This document shows, piece by piece, positions 17,771 to 29,114 of a stretch of 64,000 nucleotides of DNA. The number at the start of each line of letters is the position of its first letter. Position 1 is the first letter of the stretch. The notes under the pieces were generated by a model, which was not told where the DNA came from, searched no databases, and saw only the letters and a list, made by a program, of their open reading frames with translations. This DNA is from an uncultured Agrobacterium sp. (GTDB lineage: Bacteria > Pseudomonadota > Alphaproteobacteria > Rhizobiales > Rhizobiaceae), in contig CAJYTK010000017.1 in the NCBI GenBank assembly GCA_913777615.1, forward strand, positions 1 through 64,000, written 5' to 3'. The position numbers and the translations under genes are program-made.

Positions 17771-18889
17771 TCACAGATAAAGACCTTCGCGCATATGGCG
17801 CATCAAATCTGTTACTTTTGCATCCGGCGTTTCGAGGAGGACGATGCGCAATTCGACGACGAGATCGCCAAATGTGCCGTCTTCCTTCTCCAAGCCTTTA
17901 CCTTCTACGCGAATGGCCTTGTCCGAACCCGACCAGGCAGGCACCGTCACCGGCTGTTCACCGCGAGGCGTAAGAACTTTTGATTCACAACCCAGAACCG
18001 CATCGGCAAGGGCAAGTGGCAGAGTTGTGTGGATATCGTATCCCTTCACGATAAAATCGTCGTCGCGGGCAACGAGAACGGTCACGACGAGATCGCCACG
18101 CGCAGCTTCCGGCAACTTCAATCCTTGGCCCTTGAGCCGCACCACATGTCCATCCGTGGTGCCCGCTGCCAGTGGCAAGCGAACGTCGCGCTCATCCGGC
18201 ATGCGGATCGTCACATGTCTCTGGGCGATGATGTCATTGACGGTCACGATGGCTTCCGCCGTCATGTCGGGTACTTTTTCGATTGCCGGTGGCGCGCCGC
18301 GGAAACGGCGGATGAGCGCGTTGAAGAAGCCGATTGCAAGCGAGTTACTCGCATCCGTTTTTTCTTGATTGGGCGCTTCGTCAGAAACCTCCGCCGCTGT
18401 CGATTTTATGGGATCCGCGCCGCCTTTTACCTTTGCCTCCGCACCGAAAATTCGCTCCAGCATATCCTCGGGCGATTCTGGCTTGGCGCTTGCGGAGTTA
18501 ACAGGATCAGCGGCGTTTGCCTCGGTTTCGCTGGCGGCTTTTGCATTGCGTGCCTGCGCCCTGGCAAGTTCTTCCATCAGCCTTTCAGCTGCTTTTGCCC
18601 GTTCCGCCGCCTCGCGGGCGGCGGCACGCGCGGCCTCACGCTTCTGCATAATTGTTTGTTCACGCTGCTTGCCGTCCGCGGCGCGACGCGCCTGATCGTA
18701 GAGACCACGCTTTTGCGGATCCTTCAGCAGATCGTAAGCCTGGCCGATCTCAGCGAAGCGTGCGTTCGCATCTGGATCATCCCGATTTTGATCAGGATGA
18801 ACGGTCTTTGCCTTGGACCGCCAGGCTGCCTTTATCTCGTCCGAACCGGCATCGCGCTTGACGCCGAGAATAGAATAGGGATCACGCAT
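17771..18889 (-). CDS. J-domain co-chaperone (DnaJ/CbpA-like without zinc finger)
   Basis: A 372-residue protein. The J domain is at residues 2 to about 70 (MRDPYSILGVKRDAGSDEI, HPD at 31-33, FAEIGQAYDLL). A long Ala/Arg/Glu-rich, probably helical linker follows (about 75-150), then a less ordered Pro/Ser/Ala part. The C-terminal substrate-binding domain is of DnaJ_C type (VRLPLAAGTTDGHVVRLKGQG, GDLVVTVLV, LGCESKVLTPRG). There is no CxxCxGxG zinc finger and no Gly/Phe region, so it is a CbpA-like partner for DnaK rather than DnaJ itself. ATG 18889 gives the normal J-domain N-terminus; GTG 18898 is also in frame. fabI lies downstream after 131 bases. Confidence 0.9.
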   Translation of the reverse strand: MRDPYSILGVKRDAGSDEIKAAWRSKAKTVHPDQNRDDPDANARFAEIGQAYDLLKDPQKRGLYDQARRAADGKQREQTIMQKREAARAAAREAAERAKAAERLMEELARAQARNAKAASETEANAADPVNSASAKPESPEDMLERIFGAEAKVKGGADPIKSTAAEVSDEAPNQEKTDASNSLAIGFFNALIRRFRGAPPAIEKVPDMTAEAIVTVNDIIAQRHVTIRMPDERDVRLPLAAGTTDGHVVRLKGQGLKLPEAARGDLVVTVLVARDDDFIVKGYDIHTTLPLALADAVLGCESKVLTPRGEQPVTVPAWSGSDKAIRVEGKGLEKEDGTFGDLVVELRIVLLETPDAKVTDLMRHMREGLYL

Positions 18890-19098
18890 CCGAACCACCA
18901 GTTACGCCCGAAACTCCAGCCGCGCCTAAGCGGCATGAAACAGAACAAACCCAGACCTGAACGTGCCAACATGCGAAAATGTTGCACGATCAGTGTCTTG
19001 AACTGGAAGGGAGTGTGGCAAGAACTTGCTAATCAGACCTTTACGCGCCGGTTAGCAGGCGGATTGCAGATCTGATCTCTTGAGATAGGGTAAATGCT

Positions 19099-19548
19099 TT
19101 ACTTCTGATCGAAGCGGGTCATCAGCCATTCGCCTGTCTCGGAAAGACATGCCTGACCCGTATAGCTCGCAACGCCTTCGAAGGAATGGCGCGTGGTGTT
19201 GAAGTTGCGGCAGACGAAGCCTGTGCTTCGGTCTTCCGTAATGCCTGTCAAGACGCCGGCGCTGCCGGTTGCCGTATTGGCCCATGGAACGGGCGACCCG
19301 GCGACTTTCACCAGATCGGCGGACGTGACCGCGTTGCGGATCGTCGCATCGTCCGACAGAACCGGCGCGGTCGGCTGGTTCGGGACAGACGCGGTCGAGA
19401 GCGAGCGGTCGACTTTCTCGCCACCGAAAAGATCAAGACTGACACAGCCGGTCAATGCAACGGCAATAAAGCCGGCGGCAAAGACATTGACAACCGATGA
19501 CAGGAAGCTCTTTGTGCGACTGTTCGACTTTGCTATGACGATCACCAT
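19099..19548 (-). CDS. Small lipoprotein, RT0821/Lpp0805-like surface protein family
   Basis: A 149-residue protein. A basic N-terminus and hydrophobic segment lead to a lipobox AVALTGC at about residues 30-36, giving a lipid-anchored protein of about 113 residues. The mature part contains [29 protein letters not shown] and [13 protein letters not shown], resembling the conserved W-x-N-x-x-TG-SG and C-terminal C-x-x-x-G-x-W blocks of the RT0821/Lpp0805 family. The function is unknown. It is divergent from pdxH with a 57-base gap. Confidence 0.8.
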   Translation of the reverse strand: MVIVIAKSNSRTKSFLSSVVNVFAAGFIAVALTGCVSLDLFGGEKVDRSLSTASVPNQPTAPVLSDDATIRNAVTSADLVKVAGSPVPWANTATGSAGVLTGITEDRSTGFVCRNFNTTRHSFEGVASYTGQACLSETGEWLMTRFDQK

Positions 19549-19605
19549 CTCTTACCCAGATATCATTTCTGGTGTGCAAATCAGCTCTGGAGCATTTTAG
19601 TCAAT

Positions 19606-20226
19606 ATGTCGGAAACGGGGTTAACATCTAGTGACTTCACAGAAGAAAATGAACCATTCGTGCTTTTCGCCGAATGGTTGCGCGATGCAACCGCGTCCGA
19701 AATAAACGATCCAAATGCGGTAGCGCTTGCTTCGGTGGACGAGGACGGCATGCCAAGCGTGCGCATGGTGCTGCTCAAGGCGGCAGATGAGCGTGGCTTT
19801 GTGATCTACACCAATTTCGAGAGCCGCAAGGGGCGCGAGCTTCTGGGGCAACAGAAAGCCGGTCTCTGCTTCCATTGGAAAAGCTTGCGGCGACAGGTTC
19901 GCATTCGCGGACTTGTGGAAGTCGTATCGGACGAAGAAGCGGACGAGTATTACGCCTCGCGCCCACGTGGCAGCCGCATCGGAGCCTGGGCCTCAAAGCA
20001 ATCCCGGCCACTCGAAAGCCGCTTTGCGCTGGAAAAGGCAGTAGCCGAGTACACAGCGAAATACGCTTTGGGAGACATTCCGCGCCCGCCATACTGGTCC
20101 GGCTTTCGTATCAATCCACTGACCATCGAATTTTGGCATGACCGGAAATTCCGCCTGCATGACCGGGTTGAGTTCCGCCGTGAAACCACTGACGCCCCTT
20201 GGACGAAAGTTCGCATGTATCCATAA
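19606..20226 (+). CDS. pdxH: Pyridoxamine/pyridoxine 5'-phosphate oxidase
   Basis: A 206-residue FMN enzyme forming pyridoxal 5'-phosphate from PNP or PMP. Signatures are [50 protein letters not shown] and the C-terminal [18 protein letters not shown] with [10 protein letters not shown]. Length and ends match the family. A short GC hairpin (CGGCCG at 20233 and 20247) follows the stop. Confidence 0.96.
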   Translation: MSETGLTSSDFTEENEPFVLFAEWLRDATASEINDPNAVALASVDEDGMPSVRMVLLKAADERGFVIYTNFESRKGRELLGQQKAGLCFHWKSLRRQVRIRGLVEVVSDEEADEYYASRPRGSRIGAWASKQSRPLESRFALEKAVAEYTAKYALGDIPRPPYWSGFRINPLTIEFWHDRKFRLHDRVEFRRETTDAPWTKVRMYP

Positions 20227-20465
20227 GCGAAACGGCCGTCGACAGCGGCGGCCGAAGAGTACTCAGTCTCACGGCAAGATGACACAGGCGTGGGACCGCT
20301 GACCACCCGCGACCGTGCGAAGAAAAAAGACCATTGATGAGATGAGGCAAGACCTCTCGGGCGAAGTCGCAGACCTGCACGGCCACGTTCTTCTTCTTGC
20401 TATCACACCCAGCTCGATCTCAGAAATTCATTCGAGCGCGAGTGGCGCTTCGATTGTGCTGGCAA

Positions 20466-21140
20466 TTAGCTGCGCATACTGGCAGCAAGAAGCAGAGCGG
20501 CGACATCCGAAAGACCGGAGCAGATCGCAACACATTTCTCCCGCACCCTCTCGGTCGCTGGCGCCACGTCGGGGACCATCACAGCCATTGTCCCGGCGGA
20601 GGATGCGGACTGAACGCCGTGGTAAGAATCTTCCAGAGCCATGCAGTCTTCCGGTGCAACGCCAAGACGTTTCGCTGCGGTGAGGTAGGGCATGGGAGCG
20701 GGCTTCGGTTCCTTGTAATCCTCCCGCGCCACGATGTGATCGAAACGAGCCAGGAGATTATACGGTCCGAGGTGCCGATTGACAGATTCGTGCCGCGAGG
20801 ATGTGGCGATGGCACGCGGCAGTTTGAGATCGTCCAGCAGATCTAACATCGCGACAACGCCTGGCTTCAATGCCACGCCGCCGGCCATGCTGATGGCCAG
20901 ATGGCGAAGCCAAGCGTCGCGAAACGCGGCCATTGGAAAATCGGCACCATGTTCGGCAATGATCGTGCCGCTGATGACATCCCACGGACTTCCGCAGACG
21001 CGCTGGTAGAGCTCGACCGGCAAATCGTGACCACCCTCTTGAGAGGCAGCAAGAAAGGAGTCGCGGTAGAGCGTCTCACTGTCGATCAGGAGGCCGTCCA
21101 TATCGAAGATGACCGCTTTCGGCATGCGGGGTAACGTCAT
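20466..21140 (-). CDS. HAD-family phosphatase (beta-phosphoglucomutase-like)
   Basis: A 224-residue protein. HAD motif I is FDMDGLLIDSE, motif II is ATSS, motif III Lys is in YKEPKPAPMPYLTAA, and motif IV is MALEDSYHGVQSASSAG. The helical cap between motifs I and II is of the beta-PGM/sugar phosphatase type. The substrate is unknown. GAGG 7 bases before ATG 21140 supports that start. It is last in the row tldD-grpB-VOC-HAD, 9 bases after the VOC gene. Confidence 0.9.
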   Translation of the reverse strand: MTLPRMPKAVIFDMDGLLIDSETLYRDSFLAASQEGGHDLPVELYQRVCGSPWDVISGTIIAEHGADFPMAAFRDAWLRHLAISMAGGVALKPGVVAMLDLLDDLKLPRAIATSSRHESVNRHLGPYNLLARFDHIVAREDYKEPKPAPMPYLTAAKRLGVAPEDCMALEDSYHGVQSASSAGTMAVMVPDVAPATERVREKCVAICSGLSDVAALLLAASMRS

Positions 21141-21149
21141 ATGTGTGCC

Positions 21150-21587
21150 TCACCCAAAACGAAAGACGCGCTCGCCAAGACTCTCGAACGGGCGAATGAG
21201 ATAACCATCCGGATCGGCGATCACGAATTGCCGGTTGCCCACCTCCGTCTCTGCCTTGCGATACCATTTCTCTTCGACTGGGAGAAACAGCGGCACGCGG
21301 GCCATTTCCAACCTGTCGAGAATAGGCTGAAGGGATGGGACCGCGAGTTGCAGGTTCATGCCCCGTCCAAACGGGTAGCTGATCGGCGCATTTTCCTGCT
21401 CAAAGGTGCGTCCCGCGCCAAGCTGGTCGATCATCAACTGCGCGTCGCCGAGCGCGAGGTACGTGAAGCCCTCTTCGGGCCGCTCGTAGACGACATGAAA
21501 GCCGATCAGGTCACAATAAAATGAGCGGCTCTTGTGCCAGTCGCTGACGGCCAGTTCGGGAACGAGTGCATTGGAAACAAAGGTCAT
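21150..21587 (-). CDS. VOC-superfamily protein (glyoxalase/bleomycin-resistance-like)
   Basis: A 145-residue protein. Two beta-alpha-beta-beta-beta halves read as VPELAVSDWHKSRSFYCDLI, YLALGDAQLMID and then NLQLAVPSLQPILDRLEMA, FVIADPDGYLIRPFESLG. The fold is that of bleomycin-resistance and glyoxalase proteins. Metal-ligand positions are not fully conserved, so a binding rather than catalytic role is possible. AGGA ahead of ATG 21587 decides the start; the frame is open further upstream but runs into grpB. Confidence 0.88.
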   Translation of the reverse strand: MTFVSNALVPELAVSDWHKSRSFYCDLIGFHVVYERPEEGFTYLALGDAQLMIDQLGAGRTFEQENAPISYPFGRGMNLQLAVPSLQPILDRLEMARVPLFLPVEEKWYRKAETEVGNRQFVIADPDGYLIRPFESLGERVFRFG

Positions 21588-21612
21588 CTTTTCCTGATCA
21601 ATGGGAGGGCAA

Positions 21613-22146
21613 TTATTGTGCGGATACCGGAGAGGTTGTGGAATGCAGCGCCTTGCGGATGAAGTCCGACTTGGCGGCTGTGTAGGCATCGCCATTATCT
21701 TCGTATTGCTTCGCGAGCGTCATTTTAAGTGTGGCATAGTCATTGGCAAGAGCGGGGTTTTGACGAAGAATATTACGGAAACGCACTCTGTCGTGGTGAG
21801 TTGCGCTATCTGGCGGGCAAAGATAAACGCGCAGACCGGGCAACGGATCCGGAGCCGTGACGGCCCCGACCATAAAAGCGAATACTCCATCGCCATGCCG
21901 AGATCCGCGTGGCTCGAACCCTGCAGCTTCCATGCGTGCCCTGCTGTCTTGCATGAAATCGAGGTGCTTCACGACGACATCGATATCGACGTAGGGCTTG
22001 GCAGAAAGATTATGGACCGCCGTACTACCGACATGCTCGATGTTGTCGAACATGCCTTTTAATATAATTTCGAGGCGGTGCTGGGCAGCGGAATAAACGC
22101 TCGGCCAGCCGGAATCGTAGGGAACGATCTTAACGAGCGTTCCCAT
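21613..22146 (-). CDS. GrpB/UPF0157 family nucleotidyltransferase-like protein
   Basis: A 177-residue protein. The core VPYDSGWPSVYSAAQHRLEI and IEHVGSTAVHNLSAKPYVDI, then DVVV, shows the GS motif and paired Asp of a minimal nucleotidyltransferase fold, as in the GrpB family. The activity of this family is not established. GAGG lies 7 bases before ATG 22146. It starts 9 bases after the tldD stop and precedes the VOC gene by 25 bases, so it belongs to that operon. Confidence 0.88.
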   Translation of the reverse strand: MGTLVKIVPYDSGWPSVYSAAQHRLEIILKGMFDNIEHVGSTAVHNLSAKPYVDIDVVVKHLDFMQDSRARMEAAGFEPRGSRHGDGVFAFMVGAVTAPDPLPGLRVYLCPPDSATHHDRVRFRNILRQNPALANDYATLKMTLAKQYEDNGDAYTAAKSDFIRKALHSTTSPVSAQ

Positions 22147-22155
22147 TGGTAAACC

Positions 22156-23571
22156 TCAAGCCTTGGTGCCGCCGACAGTGATCTGGTCCATCCGCAAATG
22201 CGGTTGCCCGACGCCGACCGGAACCCACTGACCAGCCTTGCCGCAATTGCCGATGCCGGTGTCGAGTTTCATGTCGTTGCCGATCATGGTGACACGCTTC
22301 ATTGCGTCCGGTCCGTTGCCGATCAGCATAGCGCCCTTTACCGGCGCGCCAATCTTACCATTCTCGATGAGGTATGCTTCCGTGCAGCCGAAAACGAATT
22401 TGCCGGAGGTTATGTCCACCTGGCCACCGCCGAAGGACACAGCGTAGACGCCCTTCTTGACTGACGCGATAATCTCTTCCGCCGTCTTGTCTCCACCAAG
22501 CATGTAAGTGTTGGTCATGCGCGGCATGGGAACGTGCGAGTAGCCCTGGCGACGACCATTGCCTGTCGCCTGCATTCCCATCAGTCGCGCGTTTTGCCTG
22601 TCCTGCATATAGCCGACGAGCCTGCCGTTATCGATCAGCACATTATAGCCGGAAGGTGTGCCTTCGTCGTCCACCGTCAGCGAGCCGCGACGATTGTCTA
22701 TGGTGCCATCATCGACGACGGTAACGCCGGGTGCCGCGACCATTTCGCCGAGCAGACCCGCAAAGGCCGATGTCTTCTTGCGGTTGAAGTCGCCCTCCAG
22801 ACCATGCCCGACGGCCTCGTGCAACATCACGCCGGGCCAGCCTGCGCCCAGCACCACATCCATTGTACCGGCCGGCGCGTCGATGGCAGTGAGGTTGACC
22901 AGTGCCTGGCGCAATGCTTCGTCCGCACCGCGCTGCCAGCTTTCCGTGGAAATGAAGTCGCCAAAGCCGACCCGTCCACCAATGCCATAAGAGCCGGTTT
23001 CCTGGCGGTCGCCTTCGCCAGCCACAACGGAAATGTTGATGCGCGTCATGGGGCGAATATCGCTGACACGATGGCCATCGGCACGAAGGATGTCGACAAT
23101 CTGCCAGCTGGCGGCAATCGATGCTGTAACTTGGCGGACCTTGGGGTCCTTGTCGCGCAGATAAGCGTCGATCTGCGTCAGAAGCTTCACCTTCTCCTCG
23201 AAAGAGGGCGAGCCGATCGGGTTTTCATCGCCATAAAGCTTTTTGTTGGTGCGCTGGGGCGCTGCCGCATATGAGCCGGAATATCCCTTTGTCACGGCAC
23301 CCACGGCATCTGCCGCGCGCTGCAACGCTGCGGTGGAAAGCTCGCCTGCATGGGCGTATCCGACTGTCTCGCCAGCGACTGCACGAAGTCCGAAGCCCTG
23401 GTCGGTATTGAAGCTGCCGCCCTTGAGGCGGCCATTATCGAAGGTGAGCGATTCCGCTTGGGCATGTTCGACGAACAATTCGCCATCGTCGGCGCCGCCG
23501 AGAGCGTCTGCCACCCGGCTGCGCAATGTGCCCTCATCGCAATCGAAAAGCGTCAGAAGGTCATCAGTCAT
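22156..23571 (-). CDS. tldD: Metalloprotease TldD
   Basis: A 471-residue protein, one half of the TldD/TldE (PmbA) protease that cuts unfolded peptides and matures some modified peptides. The zinc motif HEAVGHGLEGDFNRK (HExxxH) is clear, with GSFNTDQGFGLRAV near the N-terminus and SVKKGVYAVSFGGGQVDITS in the C-terminal part. No tldE/pmbA is in this window. It is the first gene of a four-gene row with grpB, VOC and HAD genes. Confidence 0.96.
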   Translation of the reverse strand: MTDDLLTLFDCDEGTLRSRVADALGGADDGELFVEHAQAESLTFDNGRLKGGSFNTDQGFGLRAVAGETVGYAHAGELSTAALQRAADAVGAVTKGYSGSYAAAPQRTNKKLYGDENPIGSPSFEEKVKLLTQIDAYLRDKDPKVRQVTASIAASWQIVDILRADGHRVSDIRPMTRINISVVAGEGDRQETGSYGIGGRVGFGDFISTESWQRGADEALRQALVNLTAIDAPAGTMDVVLGAGWPGVMLHEAVGHGLEGDFNRKKTSAFAGLLGEMVAAPGVTVVDDGTIDNRRGSLTVDDEGTPSGYNVLIDNGRLVGYMQDRQNARLMGMQATGNGRRQGYSHVPMPRMTNTYMLGGDKTAEEIIASVKKGVYAVSFGGGQVDITSGKFVFGCTEAYLIENGKIGAPVKGAMLIGNGPDAMKRVTMIGNDMKLDTGIGNCGKAGQWVPVGVGQPHLRMDQITVGGTKA

Positions 23572-23705
23572 CGCGTACTCCAGGCGTCAGCATCAATCAT
23601 CGTGAATGTGATTTAGGTGCTGGCGTTTAACGGCGCAACCCACACATCATAGCCTCGCGGAGAATTGCGGAAATAGTTGCGCCTGAAGACTGCCGGTCTG
23701 CAAGC

Positions 23706-24224
23706 TCAAGGCAGCGCGTCGTAACCTTCGGCAAAGCCGGTTAGTTCGATCGGAATGCCGACACGGTCCTGATCGACCGACTCGCGCAAGGCAAAAACGG
23801 CGTGCTTGCCGGCGCGCAGAACTTTCATCAGCTCGTCGTCGATATCCACTTCCACATAGCAGCCCTCGGAGAAGCAGCGGGTGAAATAAGCACGGCCGAT
23901 ATTGTTGTTATCGATATAGAGTTCCATCCCATCCTTCAGCAACACACCAAGCGGCGCAAGGATGCGAAGAATGCGCGACTTGCGATCTGCCGTCTTCAGT
24001 ACGACGACCGACAGCCCGACTTCGGGGCGATCGTCGGCAATCACGTTCTGCATCAATGCGCATTGTTCCTCGGATGCGCCAGCGGGCTTGTCGCAGATCA
24101 CCGACCAGTTGCCATGCGTGGATTTCGGCGTGCCAGGCGGTTGCTGGGCGACGCTCGTGCCGGACGCGAGAAGAGAGAAGCCGGCGGCGACAAAAGCGGC
24201 GCGCGCAATCGGGGGCAGACGCAT
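23706..24224 (-). CDS. Invasion-associated locus B (IalB)-like exported protein
   Basis: A 172-residue protein with a signal peptide (MRLPPIARAAFVAAGFSLLA to TSVAQQ). The mature part begins with THGNWSVICDKPAG and continues EEQCALMQNVIADD, ILRILAPLGVLLKDG, FTRCFSEGCYVEVDID and KAVFALRES-type elements, the usual IalB layout with four conserved cysteines, likely two disulfides in the periplasm. AGAGG precedes ATG 24224; the frame is open upstream but the signal peptide fixes this start. Bartonella IalB affects host-cell invasion, but in soil bacteria the role is unknown. A perfect inverted repeat (24274-24303) lies 50 bases upstream. Confidence 0.88.
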   Translation of the reverse strand: MRLPPIARAAFVAAGFSLLASGTSVAQQPPGTPKSTHGNWSVICDKPAGASEEQCALMQNVIADDRPEVGLSVVVLKTADRKSRILRILAPLGVLLKDGMELYIDNNNIGRAYFTRCFSEGCYVEVDIDDELMKVLRAGKHAVFALRESVDQDRVGIPIELTGFAEGYDALP

Positions 24225-24273
24225 GGATACCTCTGGAATTCGAATCAGTGCGGTTATTTTGACTTCCGATACT

Positions 24274-24303
24274 GGAAATGAAAGAGCCGCGCTCCTCATT
24301 TCC
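24274..24303. promoter_or_regulatory. Perfect inverted repeat upstream of the ialB-like gene
   Basis: GGAAATGA (24274-24281) and TCATTTCC (24296-24303) are perfect 8-base arms around a 14-base centre that itself contains GAG/CTC. It lies 50-79 bases before the start codon. It could be an operator or a 5' leader hairpin. Confidence 0.35.
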
Positions 24304-24521
24304 AAGTGAGTGCGGCCAAAATAGGACCTGCTGTTGGTCAAATTGCCGCCAGCCAGAGAGCCTGCGCATGTTTGGCGTTCAGTTTCCATGTGCCGCCGAC
24401 GCAGGGTGCCGAGACAAAGTAACGGACTAAAAATGCCCCTCTACGAAAGCTGGGCGATATTGCGGCGGCGCGCAAACTATGATTTGAGTCTAAACTATAA
24501 GCATGGATTCTGCGCCTGGGA

Positions 24522-24535
24522 TTGATCATAATCAG
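24522..24535 (+). promoter_or_regulatory. FNR/FixK-like anaerobox upstream of ctaC
   Basis: TTGATCATAATCAG matches the FNR/FixK consensus TTGAT-N4-ATCAA at 9 of 10 defined positions. It ends 20 bases before the ctaC GTG start, so binding there would more likely block than activate transcription unless the start site is unusual. Repression of an aa3 oxidase at low oxygen would make biological sense. Confidence 0.5.
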
Positions 24536-24555
24536 GTGCGTGAGGGAGAGGTACC

Positions 24556-27170
<2,615 letters not shown>

Positions 27171-27191
27171 GGCATTTTGTCCGAGCGTTTT

Positions 27192-27269
27192 GTCCGGCGT
27201 AACATGATAAATGTCAGTTTTACGCCGGACGAGATGAGCAAAGACGCCGCATTGCAATGGGGCGTCTTT
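27192..27269 (+). terminator. Two hairpins between ctaD and ctaB
   Basis: Hairpin one pairs GTCCGGCGTAA (27192-27202) with TTACGCCGGAC (27220-27230), perfect over 11 bases. Hairpin two pairs AAAGACGCC (27240-27248) with GGCGTCTTT (27261-27269), followed by only TTT. They end 17 bases before the ctaB start. They are probably a partial terminator or mRNA-stabilising structure that lowers expression of the assembly genes relative to ctaC-ctaD. Confidence 0.6.
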
Positions 27270-27286
27270 CGGGAAAGCAGGAAATA

Positions 27287-28240
27287 ATGACCGTTATTGA
27301 CAATCGCGACACGCTGGCAATCGAATACGCTTCGCTTTCGGAAGCTGGCGCGCGTGATTACTTTGAGCTGTTGAAACCCCGCGTCATGTCGCTGGTTGTG
27401 TTCACGGCCTTTGCCGGGCTCATTCTCGCACCAGGCACGATCAATCCAGTCCTCGGATTGATCGCAATCCTTTGCATCGCGGTAGGGGCAGGGGCCTCTG
27501 GCGCGTTGAACATGTGGTACGATGCCGATATTGACGCTGTCATGTCGCGCACGGCCAAGCGTCCTATTCCATCCGGACGGGTTGCGCCGGGTGAGGCTTT
27601 GGCCTTCGGACTGACGCTTTCGGTCTTCTCGGTTGCCATTCTGGGCCTGGCCGTCAATTGGTTTGCTGCCGGTCTTCTCGCCTTTACCATCTTCTTCTAT
27701 GCCGTCGTCTATACGATGTGGCTCAAGCGCTCGACGCCGCAGAACATCGTTATCGGCGGTGCTGCCGGCGCATTTCCGCCCATGCTCGGCTGGGCTTGCG
27801 TGACCGGCAATGTTTCGCTGGATAGCACTATCCTGTTTCTGATCATCTTTCTTTGGACGCCCGCACATTTCTGGGCCTTGGCGCTCTTCAAGATGCGCGA
27901 CTACGGCTCTGTCGGCATTCCGATGATGCCGAATGTGGCCGGCGAGCGCTCGACCAAGAACCAGATGATCGTCTATTCCATTTTGACCATGGCTGTCGCT
28001 GTGGCCCCCTATTTCTCTGGACTTGCAGGGTTGAGCTATGGCATCTTCGCTGCGATCCTAAGCATTATCTTCGTCTACTGTTCCATCTCCGTTCGGCGCA
28101 TGCCGGATGGCGACGAGAAGATGATGCCGGCAAAGAAGATGTTTGCCTATTCGGTGTTCTACCTGTTTGCGATTTTCTCCGCCCTTCTGGCCGATCATCT
28201 CGTGCCGTCCTTTGTCACGATGGTTGGAGGCGCGGCATGA
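27287..28240 (+). CDS. ctaB: Protohaem IX farnesyltransferase (haem O synthase)
   Basis: A 317-residue UbiA-type prenyltransferase that farnesylates haem B to haem O, the precursor of haem A for this oxidase. The Asp-rich substrate motif is [19 protein letters not shown], and a second polar loop is [20 protein letters not shown]. About eight to nine membrane helices. ATG 27287 is used because GCAGGA lies just upstream; an in-frame ATG at 27257 is inside the terminator-like hairpin. The stop overlaps the next start (ATGA). Confidence 0.97.
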   Translation: MTVIDNRDTLAIEYASLSEAGARDYFELLKPRVMSLVVFTAFAGLILAPGTINPVLGLIAILCIAVGAGASGALNMWYDADIDAVMSRTAKRPIPSGRVAPGEALAFGLTLSVFSVAILGLAVNWFAAGLLAFTIFFYAVVYTMWLKRSTPQNIVIGGAAGAFPPMLGWACVTGNVSLDSTILFLIIFLWTPAHFWALALFKMRDYGSVGIPMMPNVAGERSTKNQMIVYSILTMAVAVAPYFSGLAGLSYGIFAAILSIIFVYCSISVRRMPDGDEKMMPAKKMFAYSVFYLFAIFSALLADHLVPSFVTMVGGAA

Positions 28241-28371
28241 TCGAGACCGTAAAGCTCAATGAGGCGCAGAAGAAGTCGAGGCGTGGGCGTAACTTGGCGC
28301 TTGGCCTCACGCTGGCGGCTCTGGTGGTCCTGTTCTACGTCATTACCATCATCAAGATCGGCGGTCATTGA
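28237..28371 (+). CDS. Small CoxF-like single-helix membrane protein of the cta cluster
   Basis: A 44-residue protein whose ATG overlaps the ctaB stop codon. It has a charged N-terminus ([14 protein letters not shown]), one membrane helix ([20 protein letters not shown]), and ends GGH. Small one-helix proteins of this shape sit between ctaB and ctaG in many alphaproteobacteria and are called CoxF; a role in oxidase assembly or as a small subunit is likely but unproven. It is short enough to be missed by automatic gene calling. Confidence 0.8.
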   Translation: MIETVKLNEAQKKSRRGRNLALGLTLAALVVLFYVITIIKIGGH

Positions 28372-28396
28372 TCGAACGAGCTAGGGAGGGGGAGAT

Positions 28397-29005
28397 ATGA
28401 CAGAAGCACAAAAGATGACCGGAAGCAGAAAGACGAGCAATGGCTCGATCCTCGTGCTGTGTCTTGTCTTCGTCTGCGGCATGGTTGGCATGGCCTATGC
28501 CTCTGTGCCCCTCTATCGCCTGTTCTGCCAGGTCACCGGCTATAATGGCACCACCCAGCGCGTCGAACAATATTCCGACGTCATCCTCGATAAGACGATG
28601 AATGTGACGTTCGATTCCAACACGTCCAACGGTCTGAACTGGGACTTTCGTCCGGTGAACAAGATGGTCGAGCCTCGGATTGGTGAGACGATCCAGGTGA
28701 CCTTCAAGGCTACCAACCGTTCGCCGGTCGCAACCACGGGCACCGCCGTGTTCAATGTGACGCCGATGGAGGCTGGTGCATACTTCAACAAGGTGCAGTG
28801 CTTCTGCTTTACCGAGACGACGCTCCAGCCGGGCGAAACGTTGGAAATGCCGGTGGTGTTCTTCATCGATCCGGAGATCGTCAAGGCTCGGGAAACGAAG
28901 AACATTCATACATTGACCTTGTCCTACACATTTTACCCGTCGAAAACGGAAAAACCGGTTGCGTCCTTGCCGGCAAAGACTGAACGTGACGAGACGAGAC
29001 TTTGA
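28397..29005 (+). CDS. ctaG: Cytochrome c oxidase assembly protein CtaG (Cox11)
   Basis: A 202-residue protein that delivers copper to the CuB site of subunit I. It has one N-terminal membrane helix ([18 protein letters not shown]), then [20 protein letters not shown], and an immunoglobulin-like periplasmic domain with the copper motif [19 protein letters not shown] stands before ATG 28397. It lies between the CoxF-like ORF and ctaE. Confidence 0.97.
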   Translation: MTEAQKMTGSRKTSNGSILVLCLVFVCGMVGMAYASVPLYRLFCQVTGYNGTTQRVEQYSDVILDKTMNVTFDSNTSNGLNWDFRPVNKMVEPRIGETIQVTFKATNRSPVATTGTAVFNVTPMEAGAYFNKVQCFCFTETTLQPGETLEMPVVFFIDPEIVKARETKNIHTLTLSYTFYPSKTEKPVASLPAKTERDETRL

Positions 29006-29114
29006 GAGAGGGAGGCGTGGTCGAAAGATCGCGCCATGGAATGAACCGGTCGTCTGGCTTCAGTTCAGAGAGACGGTTTAGCGAGATTGGGAAGAGCCTT
29101 CGGGGATTGATCAC

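Larger units (their letters stand above)
24225..24555. other. 331-base divergent promoter region ialB / ctaC
   Basis: There is no gene here. It holds the inverted repeat at 24274-24303 on the ialB side and an FNR/FixK-like box at 24522-24535 on the ctaC side. No clean sigma-70 -35/-10 pair was identified. Confidence 0.5.
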
